Assembly (NCBI RefSeq): GCF_030052815.1 | Contig: NC_079498.1 | Location: 81,392,992 to 81,456,991 of the forward strand | Direction of reading: 5' to 3' | Source of the DNA: Hevea brasiliensis | Lineage: Eukaryota > Streptophyta > Magnoliopsida > Malpighiales > Euphorbiaceae | DNA length: 64,000 nucleotides | Shown here: piece by piece, positions 1-11,428 of the stretch | Layout of the letters: each line of letters begins with the position of its first letter | How positions within the stretch are numbered: position 1 is the stretch's first letter | Made by a program: the position numbers and the translations under genes | The notes under the pieces: model-generated | What the model was told of the DNA's origin: nothing | The model's input: only the letters and a program-made list of their open reading frames with translations | Databases searched by the model: none

Positions 1-375
1 ATGATATTGAATTGAGTTTGAACTGTGTTGAGGACACTGATTTGAGTTGAGCCATATTGGAGTTTGGGATTGAACAAATATATTGGAAGTGCTTTTTACA
101 GGTTTTTAAAGAACTGTTTTGCTCCAAATACAGACGGCACTCTACCGAAATTTTTATAGAAATTATTGATACTTCAGATTTGTTATTTGATTTCACTTCA
201 GTTAAAAAAAAAAAAAATTAACATCTATCAAAAGTGCTCACCACTGTAAAAGGAAATAAGAAAAGGTTTAAAATCCCTTGTAGTGTATTTAATGGGTTAT
301 CAATAGACAAAGTTTGGTAATTCATTAGGTATACTACGGGATCATGTTATACCTTACAGAGGATGAGGTGTGATA
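1..375 (+). repeat. 3' end of a chromovirus LTR (P/Q type)
   Basis: This stretch matches by eye the last 370 bases of the LTR of element P (9215-9586): the same succession of a 'ggaagtgctttttacagg' block, an 'aaatcccttgtagtgtattt' block and 'ggtatactacgggatcatgtta' just before the end. It closes in 'ggtgtgata', where P closes in 'ggtgtgaca', so the terminal CA has become TA. Directly after it the gag frame of element A begins in mid-protein. It does not resemble the end of A's own 3' LTR (59000-59211). I therefore read it as the end of another element or solo LTR inserted in the gag of A; its left part lies outside the window. Confidence 0.75.
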
Positions 376-560
376 GGGATCAGCCCCACCACCCACTTGT
401 ACATATTGTGGCAGGCCCCATAGAGGAGAGTGCAGATTGTTGACTGGTGGATGTTTCAGATGTGGGTTTACAGATCACTTCCTAAAGGATTGTCCACAGA
501 GGAATGCTAGTGTTCCCACTGCTCCACCCCAGACAGAGAGACCTACCCCAGCAGCATAGA
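376..560 (+). pseudogene. Element A gag C-terminus with two zinc knuckles
   Basis: Reading in the frame of 'tgtacatattgtggc' gives a proline-rich lead, then C-x2-C-x3-H-x3-C (CTYCGRPHRGEC) and C-x2-C-x4-H-x4-C (CFRCGFTDHFLKDC). This is the nucleocapsid part of a Ty3/gypsy gag, which binds the element's RNA during particle assembly. Elements P and Q have the same paired arrangement. The N-terminal capsid part is absent because the LTR at 1-375 interrupts the frame. Downstream the frame continues through a Pro/Arg-rich linker with stops towards the protease. Confidence 0.75.
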
Positions 561-664
561 GGGCTAGAAGATGTGTGAGGCCGGATGCAGTTGGTACATC
601 ATAGAGGCCTACTGTAGAGACAATTCAGAGGAAGAAGACTAGAGTAGCACCTCGTACCTATGCT

Positions 665-1150
665 ATGAGAGCTCGAGATGGGCCAGAGCCAGCTAATGTC
701 ATAAGGGGTACTTTCTCACTTTATGATCTATCTGTATGTGCCTTAATTGATCCTTGTTCCACACATTCTTATGTGTGTATTGCCCCACTTGTTGGTAGAG
801 GGGTACAAGTAGAGGAGTTAGAGGAGGACATACAAGTTACAAACCCTTTAGGCCATAGTTTCATGGTGAAAAAGGTCTACAAGGGTTGTCCTCTGAGGAC
901 ACAGGGTAATGAGTTTCCAGCTGACTTGATTGAGCTACTATTCTATGAGTTTGATGTGATATTGGCAATGGATTAGTTATCACATCATCAGGTAATGGTA
1001 GATTGTCGGCTAAAGAGGATGTCACTATAAACAATAGAAAGGGATGAGATTACAGTTGTGGGTGAAGGAACGAGTTGTCTTTCTACTATCATATTAGCCA
1101 CAACATGCAGAAGAATGTTAAGAAAGGGGTGTGAGGCTTTCTTAGCACAT
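665..1150 (+). pseudogene. Element A aspartic protease (degenerate)
   Basis: An open stretch at 665-976 gives a retropepsin-like domain: the active-site region reads LIDPCSTHSYV, where P and Q read [10 protein letters not shown] or [10 protein letters not shown]. The glycine after the catalytic Asp-x is thus replaced by Cys here. The conserved segment ending DVILAMD, equivalent to DIILGMDWL of P and Q, stops at a TAG in place of the TGG tryptophan codon (974-976). The reading resumes with the HH-x-M-x-DCR segment. In the intact element the protease would cut the gag-pol polyprotein. The changed active site and the stops make activity unlikely. Confidence 0.75.
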
Positions 1151-1229
1151 GTGGTTGACACTAGGAACATTAACCCAAGCATATAGGAGATCCCTACCGT
1201 ATGTGAATTTCTGGATGTGTTTTCGGAAG

Positions 1230-2578
1230 AGTTGCTGGGTGTGCCACCTGATAGAGAAGTGGAGTTTGCTATAGAGGTTATGCTGGGTACTGCACCAATC
1301 TCCATTGCTCCATATAGGATGGCACCTACTAAACTGTGAGAGCTAAAAGTTCAGTTATAGGAGCTACTAGACAAGGGTTTTATACGCCCTAGTGTGTCAC
1401 CCTGGGGAGCACCAGTGCTATTTGTGAAGAAGAAAGATGGTACACTTCTGCTATGTATAGACTACCGGCAGCTGAATAAGGTGACTATGAAAAACAAATA
1501 CCCTTTACCTTAGGTAGATGATCTGTTTGATCAGCTGAGGGGAGCTAGAATATTCTCCAAGATAGATCTCAGATCAGGCTATCACCAGTTGAGAGTGAAG
1601 GAGACAGATATTCCTAAGACTGCTTTCAGGACCCGGTATGGACACTATGAGTTTCTAGTGATGCCATTTGGGCTGACAAATGCACCAGCAGCTTTTATGG
1701 ACCTAATGAACTGCATCTTTCATCCCTACTTGGATCGATTTGTTGTGGTCTTTATAGATGATATTCTAGTGTATTCTAGGAACTAGGAGGAGCATGATGA
1801 ACACCTGAGAGTAGTACTACAGACACTGCAGGGAAAACAGTTGTATGCCAAGTTGTCAAAGTGTGACTTTTGGTTGGATGAGATATCCTTCCTTGGACAC
1901 ATTGTGTTAACAGATGGGATCAGGGTAGATCCAAAGAAGATTGAAGCAATAGTTAAACGGAAGCCTCCCAGAAATGTAACAGAGGTCAGAAGCTTTTTGG
2001 GGTTAGCTGGATACTACAAGAGATTTGTGAAGGGAATCTCCCTTATAGTAGCCCCATTGACTAAGTTACTATATAAGAATGCAAAGTTTGACTGGAATGA
2101 TAAATGTCAAACCAATTTTGAGAAGCTGAAGGCTATGCTTACAGAAGCTCCAGTGTTGACACAGTCAGAGTCAGAGAAGGACTATGTGATCTACAGTGAT
2201 GCCTCTCACAATGGGCTTGGGTGTGTTCTAATGCATGAAGGAAAAGTAGTTGCCTATGCTTCCAGACAGCTAAGGCCACATGAAAAGAACTACCCAACTC
2301 ATGATCTGGAATTAGCGGCAATAATATTTGCATTGAAGATATGGAGGCATTACCTATATGGTGAGAAATGCTACATCTATACGGATCACAAGAGTCTGAA
2401 GTATTTGCCAACCCAGAAGGAACTCAATCTGAGGCAGAAGAGATGGATTGAATTCCTTAAAGATTATGACTGTGTGATCGACTATCACCTAGGAAAGGCA
2501 AATGTAGTGGCTGACGCACTGAGCAGGAAGTCCATGATGGCTTTGAGAGCATTGAATGCCCGGTTGTGTTTAGCATAA
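1230..2578 (+). pseudogene. Element A reverse transcriptase and RNase H
   Basis: The RT core is seen from the [21 protein letters not shown] segment (about 1395-1445), through [21 protein letters not shown] and [16 protein letters not shown], to the catalytic FIDDIL box at 1751-1768. Then come the thumb/connection ([20 protein letters not shown]) and RNase H, with [11 protein letters not shown] (about 2190), [27 protein letters not shown] and ADALSRKS. The 1841-2578 part is open for 245 codons. Stops interrupt the frame at several places, including CCT-TAG near 1510 and a TAG after YSRN (1784-1786). The products would copy element RNA into DNA in the cytoplasm. Domain order RT-RH-IN is that of Ty3/gypsy. 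Confidence 0.88.
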
Positions 2579-3316
2579 GATGGGGAAATTTTGGCTGAGT
2601 TTCTTATAAAGCCAAGCTTGTTATAGTAAATACAAGAAGCACAAATAAGGGATGAAAAGTTGCTAACTGTTATGGGTAGAACTCAAGAGGGGGAGGAGAC
2701 TGACTATGAGTTAAAAAGAGATGGGTGCATGTATTATAGAGGCAGAATCTGAGTAGCAGGAGATGAGAAACTGAAGAAGAATATCTTAAAAGAGGTGCAT
2801 AGTAGCTTCCATGCTATGCACCCAGGAAGTATCAAGATGTACCAAGACCTGAAAACACATTATTGGTGGCCTGGAATGAAGAAAGAGATTGGTGATTTTG
2901 TGACCAGATGTTTGACATGCCAGGAAGTTAAGGCTGAGCATCAGGTTCCATTAGGGTTGTTGCAACCTATATCCATACCAGAGTGGAAATGGGACCGCAT
3001 CACCATGGATTTTATTACTGGGCTACCATTGACACAGAGGAAGCATGATACTATATGGGTGATTATGGATAGATTGATCAAGCCAGCTCACTATCTACTA
3101 GTTAGAGCCGATTACTCACTAGAGAGGTTAGCAATGATTTACATAGATGAGATAATTCGGCTACATGGAGTGCTAACATCGATCATATCTGACTGAGACC
3201 TGAGATTTACTTCGAGGTTTTAGAAGAGGCTATAGGAGTCTTTAGGCACTTAACTGCACTTTAGTACAGCTTTTCATCCATAGACGAATAGACAGTCAGA
3301 AAGAGTGATTTAAGTA

Positions 3317-3407
3317 ACCCTTAGAACTTAATGAATTACTATAATTATTAAAGGAATGATAACAATGACCTGACACTAATGACATGAATGATATGATATG
3401 ATAAGTA
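3317..3407 (+). other. 91-base insertion in element A integrase, flanked by TAAGTA
   Basis: The homologous stretch of element Q passes directly from SERVIQ to ILEDML. In A the same codons are separated by 91 bases of AT-rich sequence that fits no integrase. The hexamer 'taagta' stands on both sides (3311-3316 and 3402-3407), which looks like a target duplication or the microhomology left by filler DNA. I see no terminal inverted repeats and no coding potential. The origin is unknown. Confidence 0.6.
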
Positions 3408-3822
3408 TTGGAGGATAAGTTGAGAAGCTACATCATTGATTTTGAAGGAAGTTGGGAGAAGTATCTTCCTTTAGTAGAGTTTGCTTACAACAATAGCTAC
3501 CAAGCCAGCATAAAAATGGCTCCATATAAAGCATTGTATGGAAGGAGATGCAGGACTCCCTTATGTTGGATAGAAATGGGGGAAGAGAAAGTAGTGGGCC
3601 TAGATTTAGTGAGACAGACTGAGAAAAAAGTGAAACTCATCCGAGACAATTTGAAAGCCGCCTCAGATAGACAGAAGTCATATGTCGACCTGAGGAGAAA
3701 GGATATAGAGTATGAGGTTGGCGATAAGGTGTTTCTCAAGGTATCACCTTGGAATAAAGTGTTAAGATTTGGTAAGAAGGGTAAGTTACGCCCTAGGTTT
3801 ATTAGTCCATACGATGTCATTG

Positions 3823-3827
3823 AACGT
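3823..3827 (+). repeat. Target site duplication of element T, left copy (AACGT)
   Basis: The five bases before the TGT of T's 5' LTR are AACGT; the five bases after the ACA of its 3' LTR (45742-45746) are AACAT. Joining the flanks at this pentamer restores a stretch collinear with the integrase of element Q. The single difference is a G-to-A change at a CpG. Confidence 0.85.
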
Positions 3828-4446
3828 TGTAGACACCATATTTTGGCCGACCTCCTAGGAGAAGGAACTTTTAAACTTTTGACTCTATTATCCGCTCTCA
3901 ACCGATGTCCCTTAATCACAAATGGCTTTTCCGAACTCACCGATTGCTCGTTCCTGGAATAGACCGATCTCGCGCTCAAGATATTTGTTTTCCGATCTCT
4001 TATCAGATGGGTTCGAATCAATATTGGGTCTTCGGAACATCCAATCTTACCTACTAATACTCTCCGATCTCTCTATACAAATATTACAAAACTTTATTTG
4101 GCTAATGATGTGATCAGGCTTCTCGCTTAAATGCCCCAGATATTTCTTAAAATGAAGTTAAGGTTTCAATTCGGTCCAATAATGGTTCTGATCTTAAAAG
4201 TTCAAAGTCAATGTCAAACCTCTGCAATTCTAATATTTTAAAATTTCATCCGGTAGTCCGATCTCATGTTCACATATAGTGTTTTTTCGATCTCTTATCT
4301 ACTAATTAGTAGTCGCTTTCAAGTTTAATGATCAAATACGCTCAATCAATTAAGTACTTAGACAATTTGGGATGCTTTCCAATCTCATCAAAGAAATTGA
4401 ACAAAAAAGGGATTTCAATTCATTTCAAGATAAAAATATATAAAAG

Positions 4447-5391
4447 TCATTCAGCGGGTGGATCTCCCCCAGCCTGCTCCCCAGGTACATTATCAGCCCT
4501 CTGATCCTCTCCCTCTCTGTCCGGCTCCTCGTCACTCTCCTCTTCGGCCTCTGGAATGAGCTGATTCATCTAGGAGAAGTCCTCCTTAGGATAATGCTTC
4601 CTCAGCTCGGCCAAGAGGTCATTATGGGCGTTCACATATGCCCCAGCCTTTTTTGTTGTGCTTTCCTCTTCTTTGGCCTAGAGCTCCTCCTCTTTCGCCC
4701 GAAGTTCCTCAGCAAAACGAGCGAGGTCGGTAGATTGACCAGCTCAGGTGACTTTAAGTTCCTGCTCCACTTCAGCTATCTTCTCTTTGCAATGCTTCAT
4801 CCGATCTTCCAGTCTGGCAATGTAATCATTGGCAGAGGAGAGTTGAGCTTGTGCAGCTGAGGCATCCTGGACCGCCTTAAGAATCTCCCTCTTTAAGGCG
4901 TGGGCTTTCTCTCGGATCACATGTTGATTGGCAATAGCCTCCAAACCCAAGCTCATTGTCTGAGTTAAAATATCGTCGATGCTCTCCTCTGCCAACCTAT
5001 TTCGATCTTCTTGGAAGCAGATGGAGGCGCCCATGACCTTGGCTAGGCCAGGATTCCCTCGGGTGGAGTGGTTCCTTTCTAGCGATTGAATTAGGAGTTG
5101 AGCGCCCCGGGAAAGCGCCCTAACCATAGGACCAGAAGACTCCCCTTCCACATTGGAAGAGATCTCAGGAGGCGGGGGAAGTGGAAGTTTGATCTGCTGA
5201 GGAGGAGGAACAACGACCTCTACTTCTAGGACCGGCTGCTTCTGAGGTCGGGGAGGAGAGCTCGATACCTCTACCAATTCTCGCTAAGGAGTTTGAGCAG
5301 CAGTAACAGTGGCCTCCTTCATCGCTTGCACTTTTTGAGAGACCTCCCTCTTTCGCTTGCAGCTCTCCTTAGAAGTGTCACCACCCGCCAT
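4447..5391 (-). pseudogene. aORF2, antisense gene in the T 5' LTR (coiled-coil protein)
   Basis: On the minus strand a frame of 315 codons runs from an ATG at 5391 to a TGA at 4447, with two internal stops: TAG near 5285 (TCG in the 3' LTR copy) and TGA near 4746 (CGA in the 3' copy). Between them 5277-4744 is open for 177 codons. In order the product has a basic start (KRK), a Pro/Ser-rich middle (SSPPRPQ, VVPPPQQ), a helical part around ALSRGAQLLIQSLERN and LAEESIDDILTQTMSLG, a long coiled-coil-like stretch ending EDRMKHCKEKIAEVEQE, and an acidic tail. Typical for the C-terminal half of plant proteins of the putative gypsy-type transposon class. Function unknown. Confidence 0.65.
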
Positions 5392-5473
5392 ACCTGCACA
5401 GAGAAGAAGTTAGTGAGTTCACTAAGATTTAGAGGCTAGAGATATGGATTATACTAGGACCGAGGTTAAAGAG

Positions 5474-5897
5474 CTAAAGCTCGTAGTCTTCAGCGGTGAT
5501 CAGCCACATCATCCACCACTTCAGTTCAGCCATAGCCGCATCTAAGCACGAGAATTTGTGGGTGGACGCTTGAGACTTTAACTCTTTCACCATGGCATCT
5601 TCATCCTTATTTAAGGTGATCTTCTTCAGAATCGAAGTGACCAGGTGTTGCCAACTCCATGGGATACCCTCAAAGTCATTCAGAATCTTGCTCCTCAATA
5701 TAAAAAACCGATTCTTCCAGTTTTTCAGCGAAGAAGGGATATCGGTGAAGAGCCCGCAGTTCAGCTTTGCTTGAAAGAACCAAAATTTGTCGTCCTTCCT
5801 TCGGGTAAGCCTATGCAGTTCGGTGAAGACTTTAGCTGTGGGCTCCAGTTTCTTAGCTCGGCAGAGACCCCGAAAGACTACTAAAGTCCGCCAGGAG
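5474..5897 (-). pseudogene. aORF1 C-terminal half, antisense, T 5' LTR (truncated by P)
   Basis: The minus-strand frame is open from the P boundary at 5897 to a TAG at 5474, about 140 codons. It is rich in Trp and Lys (KFWFFQAK, PWSWQHL, ELKWWMMW). It matches the second half of the 283-codon frame at 42244-43095 in the 3' LTR. Two arginine codons that are TGA in that copy are intact here. The N-terminal half and ATG were lost in the deletion that fused P to the LTR. Any open codons upstream of 5897 belong to the LTR of P and are not part of this gene. Confidence 0.65.
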
Positions 5898-8800
5898 TGT
5901 AACACCCCTAAGTTCGGTAGTGCGTTCTGCTGTTCCGGTGACCAGTGCCGTCTGGACAACTAGGATGCCTAGAACCGTACCTTAATATGAGTGAGGAGAC
6001 ATAAAATAATGAAATACAAGAAAAGAAAACACAAGAAAAACAAAGGAAAAATCATAGCAAAGAAATGTAACCAAGTTAAGCGAGCCGGGAACCCTAGCGA
6101 TGGGTGACCGCACCGGGAAGTCACGGCGTGGACCGTTGACTAGCCCTGGACTGCGGGGAACCCTGGAAAACATTTTTAGGACATAAATAGAACCTTATTG
6201 AAGAATAAATATCATTAGAAAGATCAAAGAAAAATTAAATAATTAGTATAAAGAAAAGTGAGAAATCGAAAAACAGACAAAATACGGTGTTACCGAAAAA
6301 TCGGGAATGCCACCCGAACAGGGGCATTATGGTCATTTGACACCTCGAATTGTCTTTTGACCTAAATGTCCATTAAAAATAAATAATATTACACTTAGAA
6401 AAAATTAATTTGGTGGTACCTAAAGAAAATAGCTAAAATCATGGGTTAAATGTGGAATAAGTGGGAAGTTAGCTTAAAATATGATTTAATCTTGTTAGTG
6501 GACCACTAAGAACATTAAATGGATTAAATATACTCATAAGTGGGCAGATTTCTCCCACTCAAACCTCATCTTCCTCACTTAGCTCAACCATGCCGTGAAT
6601 GAAGATGAAAGAATCCACCATTGATGTTTTGCATGAGCTCACTTAACCTCCCCATTTTCAACTCCAATCCTTTAAGTTCCTTCATAAAAAATGGTCTACA
6701 CATCACAAGGAAGATATTGATACCAAATTTGAGAAGTTTGGTGAAGGTTTAGCAAGTTACAATCAAAGGTAAGTTTACATTTTTGAGAATTCCTTTGTTA
6801 AACTTTATGTTCATGTTATGGGTATTAGTTTTGTGAAGGAAATTTTGAAGTTTAAATAGTTATTGAGATAGCCATTTTTGGACAGCCATGGGGTCACACA
6901 TTTGATGATTTATTATGCATATAATTGATGAGAAATAATGTTGATCATGGTGATTTAATATCCTAGTGAATTATCTCACATATATATGGTGATTTATGCA
7001 CTTGGATGGGAATTGGTAAATTGTAGGGCACTTTGATGTGGAAGAAGGTTTTCGGCAGCTTGGGAATCCTTGAATAATTGTATGTATTGAAGGAAGTGTG
7101 GGCAGAATATTGACCTAGAAGGATTGATGATATGTATGTAGATTGATATTGTAAAGTGTATGTAAGATTTGTAATGGTTAGGTGTGTATGTAATGGTACT
7201 TAGAAATTGTAAATGTGAATTATATTTGGTGTGTTGAGGGTAATGGTAATCTGCCCAAAATAATGTTAATGTAAACTAGAAAATGCTTTTGGTAATGTAC
7301 CAAAACAGATTGGTAGGGTATGGAAGTAAACTTTGCAAGGTAAATATGTGTTTGAAGTGGGGTGTGAAAGGCATAGTGAGGGCAGTGTACATTTTAGCCT
7401 ATAACCTTAAATGTGTAACCTCAATTGGTATGAGACCAATTTGAGGTGAAACTAGGCACAAAATGTGCCAACTTTCATTGAGAAACCATACCAAAATTCT
7501 GCTTGCAAGGTGACCTAAGAAAATGACCAATTCGGATTAGGTGCAATTAGGACCTGAAAAATGACCAATTGGGCAGCAGTGAGTGTTTAGGCCATAACTC
7601 ACTCAAACCAGGTCCAATTGACCTGAAATTTTAACCAAGAATAGTTAAGACCCATACCTACAAGTCTTATGAAGACACCAAAGCCCAGAAATGACCATAA
7701 GCAAGTCAAACAACTTGCACAAGTTCGGGTCCAAAAACTGGCCGAACCAGAGTTGACCAAATTGACCTAAAATTGACCTAAAATGGTACCATTTGACCAG
7801 CAATAGTGTAATGACCATAACTTGGTCTACTTAACTCGGATTGACCTAAAATTTTGCACCGCGGTCCATAAGATCTAGATCTACAAGTTTGTAGTTTCGA
7901 CCGAGACCCAAAAACTGAGGAAACTAGATCGTCCGGTTAGGTCAAACCAGTGTCCCGAAATCCAACAATTTGCATTAAAGTGCACTAAGCAAGAAAATGA
8001 CTTTGGTAAAACATACCAAACCTAAAACCCTATCGAATGTGACATATTAACGACACTAAAACCTAATTTACCTAAAACGCAACGAGGGTCGGTATATTAG
8101 GCGATTAAGTGAATAATTGAGTTCAGTGCATTATTTACCGAACACCATCAACAGAGACAGTTTAATTTAGCACTGAAACACTTCAAATTGTGTTTCTCAG
8201 TTAACAAGGACTCAGCAAAAGGGAAAGAAATACTGAGTCAGGACCAGGAGACAAATATCAGAGGTTTGTGCACAACAACTGTTTCTTTTGAATTATTTTC
8301 AATGGAAATAAATATTGACTATTTGTATATTATTGTTTTAAATTGTGTAAATGAGTTTGATGGACACTTATTGATTTAGAAATATTGTGAATGATTTGAA
8401 ACTGTGAAAAATTGTTTGAATGACATTGATGGATACTTATTGATTGAAAAGCACTGGAAATGGTTTGAAACCACAGCTATCATGTATATTGATTGTATTC
8501 CTCATTAGCTTGTCTAGTGGGACGAATTGAATTCCCTCTCTGGCTGAAGTGTTGAGGTGTGTGCCTGTTGAGGACGAATTGGATGAGTACTCATATTTTT
8601 ACTAGCTAGCTATGTTATTCCTCATTAGTCATCGACTTTTGGGACGAATTGAATACCTCATTAGCCATCGGCTTTTGGGATGAATTGAACTATGGATCAT
8701 GATTAAGCTGTGTGTGATTTATTGATGTGTATTGTGAGATTGTGAAATGGATTTAAACTCTCATTGACATATGCTGTCTTTTGAATTCAAACATGATCTG

Positions 8801-9586
8801 ACTTATGGAAAATTATTGTGATATTGACAAATGGAGTTTAAATTCTTGTTGACATTTATTGTCTTGAATTTAACTATGATTTTAAGTATCCACTATTTAC
8901 ATGACTTATGAACTGTGATTTAAATTGTATTTGGTTAATGTTGTGCACCACTGAGACATTGTCTCAGCGATAGCTTTATTCTTGCCGCAGTAGAGAGACA
9001 TGGCAGAGCAGACTAGGCCGCATATACCTCCAAATGAGAGATTTTCGGGTATAACGAGTATACCACTTTTTGGCATTTTGTACTGTAATGTATGACACTG
9101 TATGTATATTTTGTTTTTGGTTTGAGCAGTTGTACATTCAAATTGTAACTTAAGGTTGTAAAATAATTATGAGTTGTTTTGGATTGTAAAAGCTGTGTTA
9201 TATTTCCTTATCTCAGACTTTGAAAAATTTATATGGAATTGAGTTGATAAATTGTTGTGTTGAGAAATGTACTGGAGTTGAGATTTGGAAATATATTGAA
9301 GTGTGCTTTTTACAGGTTTTCTGAAGAACTGTTTTGTCCAAAATACAGATGGCACTCTGCCAAAATTTTTACAGAAATTTCAAATAAACCAAATGAGTTA
9401 GTGGTTTCACTTCAGTTCACCAAAGTTTTTAACACCTGTAAATAGTGCTCACCACTATAAAAGAAGTAAGAAAAGTTTTTAAAATCCCTTGTAGTGTATT
9501 TAATGGGTTATCAGTAGACGGAGTTGGTAATTCATTAGGTATACTACGGGATCATGTTATGCCTTCTGAGAGGGTAGGGTGTGACA
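5898..9586 (+). repeat. Element P 5' LTR
   Basis: It is 3689 bases long, starts TGTAACACCCC and ends GGTGTGACA. It shares several blocks with the LTRs of Q: the 'gcgatgggtgacc' block near 6100, the 'gcaccactgag' block near 8947, and the 'aaatcccttgtag' block near 9480. It is non-coding: short open stretches inside it have no recognisable product. The interior around 7400-7960 contains many diverged copies of a 'tgaccaaattgacctaaa'-like phrase. The right partner LTR has been deleted. Confidence 0.85.
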
Positions 9587-9594
9587 TGTTTTAG

Positions 9595-9605
9595 TGGTAT
9601 CGAGC
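9595..9605 (+). other. Element P primer binding site (tRNA-Met)
   Basis: TGGTATCGAGC lies 8 bases after the LTR end. It is one base short of TGGTATCAGAGC, the complement of the 3' end of plant initiator tRNA-Met used by many plant LTR elements. Q has TGATATCAGAGC at the same place. Confidence 0.75.
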
Positions 9606-9767
9606 AAAGTTTTAAATTCTGTTTTCTGTTATTTGAATGTTCTTTCTGCATAGTACAACCGCTCAATATCATTGTTTGATACATACGATACATTCTGATA
9701 TAAATATGCACTAACGAGTAAATATCCTTGTGTTATTGTTCAGAAAGCTAAGATCCTCGCATTGAAT

Positions 9768-11428
9768 ATGGAAGAGGGTGATCGTTGATCGATCGATCTA
9801 TAGAGGTGAGGTGCAAGGGATGCCAGGCCTACATAATGCGGTGGTTCAGAAGACACGGCCCTGCGATCTGCGATTTCTGCTCGATTCGCTCGTGAGATGG
9901 CTGCAATATTCCAACAAATGGCTGTAATGCGCCTACTCAAGTCCCAATCTGAGACACGGTGGTACAACCACGGTCTCCTACGAGGCAATATGATAAATTG
10001 ATGAAATATGGGGCTCAGAGTTCAAGGGGACAGCAGATCCTCTAGAAATTTGAGCAGTGGTTAGAGAGGATGGATAGGGTATTCAAGAAACTGCATTGCA
10101 CAGAGGAGCTCAGATTTGAATACTCAGTGTCTTTGTTACAGGGGGATGCTTATGACTAGTGGAAAACCATTCCCCACAGTCTGGTAGAACCTGCAGTGCT
10201 AACATGGAATGACTTCCTCAGGGAATTCAGGCAGAAATATGTCCCTGATGCCTATGTAGACCAGAAACTGCAAGAATTCCTAAGTTTGAAACAGGGGGGC
10301 AGATCAGTGGCTGAGCATGAAAGAGAATTTTCCCGCCTAAGCCATTATGCAGTGAGTTTGCTTGCTACCAGTAGGGAAAGATGCAAGAGGTTTGAAACTG
10401 GCTTGAAGCCCAGTATCAGAGTACAAGTACTCGGCTTCAAACACACTAACTTCTCTGAACTTGTTTCTCAAGCCCTAGAGTTGGAAAGAGTTGAGTTTGA
10501 GACTGCTCCTGAGAAGAAGAGGTCAGAGAAGACAGAGAAAGAGGGAAAATCAGTAGATCAGAGTTCCAGTGGTCATACTGGAAAGAGGAAGAACTATGGG
10601 GGACATGGCAGAGGTGGCAAGAAATCGGGTAGGGGAAGATATTCAGGACAGAGACCTCCCCTATCTGGACAGCAGAGTACCAGAGGTTCCTATCCTCCCC
10701 GCCAATGTGAAACTTGTGGAAGATATCATGGTGGGATATGCTACAAGGCTATTGGAGCCTGTTATAACTGTGGAGGCACAGGACACTTTGCCAAGGACTG
10801 CACCAGTAGTCGCAGAGTTGGACCACCTCCTACTACTGCAGAAGGGTCAGTTCAGAGCCCTGTTACTAGAAGCTCACAACCACCTAGCAGAGGTAGAGGC
10901 AGAGGTAGAGGTAACCCAGCAGGCAGCCAAGGCACAGTAAAACAATCAGAGCAAGATAGTGCTCCAGTCAGAGTCTATGCCATGAGACAGAGAGAAGAGG
11001 CAGAGACATCTGATGTCGTGGCTGGTACCTTCTTAACTTTTAACCAAGATGTGTTTGTGCTATTTGATCCGGGTTCTACCCATTCTTATGTGAGTGCTAG
11101 CATCATTGATTGCATTGCTGTTCCATGTACAAAAATGGACTTTGAGGTGCTAGTAACAAGTCCGCTAGGACAGGAGGTCAGGGTTAATAGAATGTATAGA
11201 GATTGTCCTTTGGTGATCCAAGGACACACTTTCCTGTCTGATTTCATTGAAATGCCCTTCAGAGATTATGATATCATCTTGGGCATGGATTGGTTAGCTA
11301 GGCATCATGCCATGATTGACTGTAGGCTGAAGACAGTCACTTTTGGTCTCCTCGATGCTGATGTGGTAATACAAGGAGAGGCAGCTATTTCCATCCAACA
11401 TCATTTATTTGCACTAGCGGAAAAATGA
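9768..11428 (+). pseudogene. Element P gag and protease
   Basis: The likely gag start is the ATG at 9768 (MEEG, as in Q). The first 140 codons are broken by stops, including a TAG in place of the second Trp of YDWW near 10156. From 10196 the frame is open for 410 codons. It holds the end of the capsid domain (TWNDFLREFRQKYVPDAY, FSRLSHYA), a Lys/Glu-rich linker, a Gly/Arg-rich basic region, two knuckles (CETCGRYHGGIC and CYNCGGTGHFAKDC), an RGRGRGRG tract, and the aspartic protease ([28 protein letters not shown]). This is the longest intact gag-protease frame of the chromoviruses here. The TGA after ALAEK (11426-11428) stands where Q reads on into RT. Confidence 0.85.

Larger units (their letters stand above)
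2640..3827 (+). pseudogene. Element A integrase, N-terminal and core part
   Basis: The zinc-binding N-domain is visible as HSSFHAMHPG with CLTCQEVKAEHQ downstream (2800-2945). The core has ITMDFITGLP (first catalytic Asp, about 3005) and the IISD motif (second Asp, about 3185), followed at once by a TGA in place of Arg. The third motif around SERVI (3295-3310) is cut by a 91-base insertion (3317-3407). The frame then runs open from 3408 through KKVK-x-IRDNLKAASDRQKSY and the GDKVFLKVSPW box to LRPRFISPYDVIE, where element T begins. The missing C-terminus lies at 45742-46034. Integrase would insert the cDNA into the genome. Confidence 0.85.

Noticed and set aside
1..375. 5' LTR of element A
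   Set aside because: It ends like the P and Q LTRs and not like A's own 3' LTR, and it joins gag in mid-frame without a primer site.
3497..4021. 174-codon minus-strand frame
   Set aside because: It crosses the border between the A integrase (sense strand) and the T LTR, so it cannot be one gene.
9740..9988. 82-codon minus-strand frame
   Set aside because: It is the reverse of the decayed gag start of element P.
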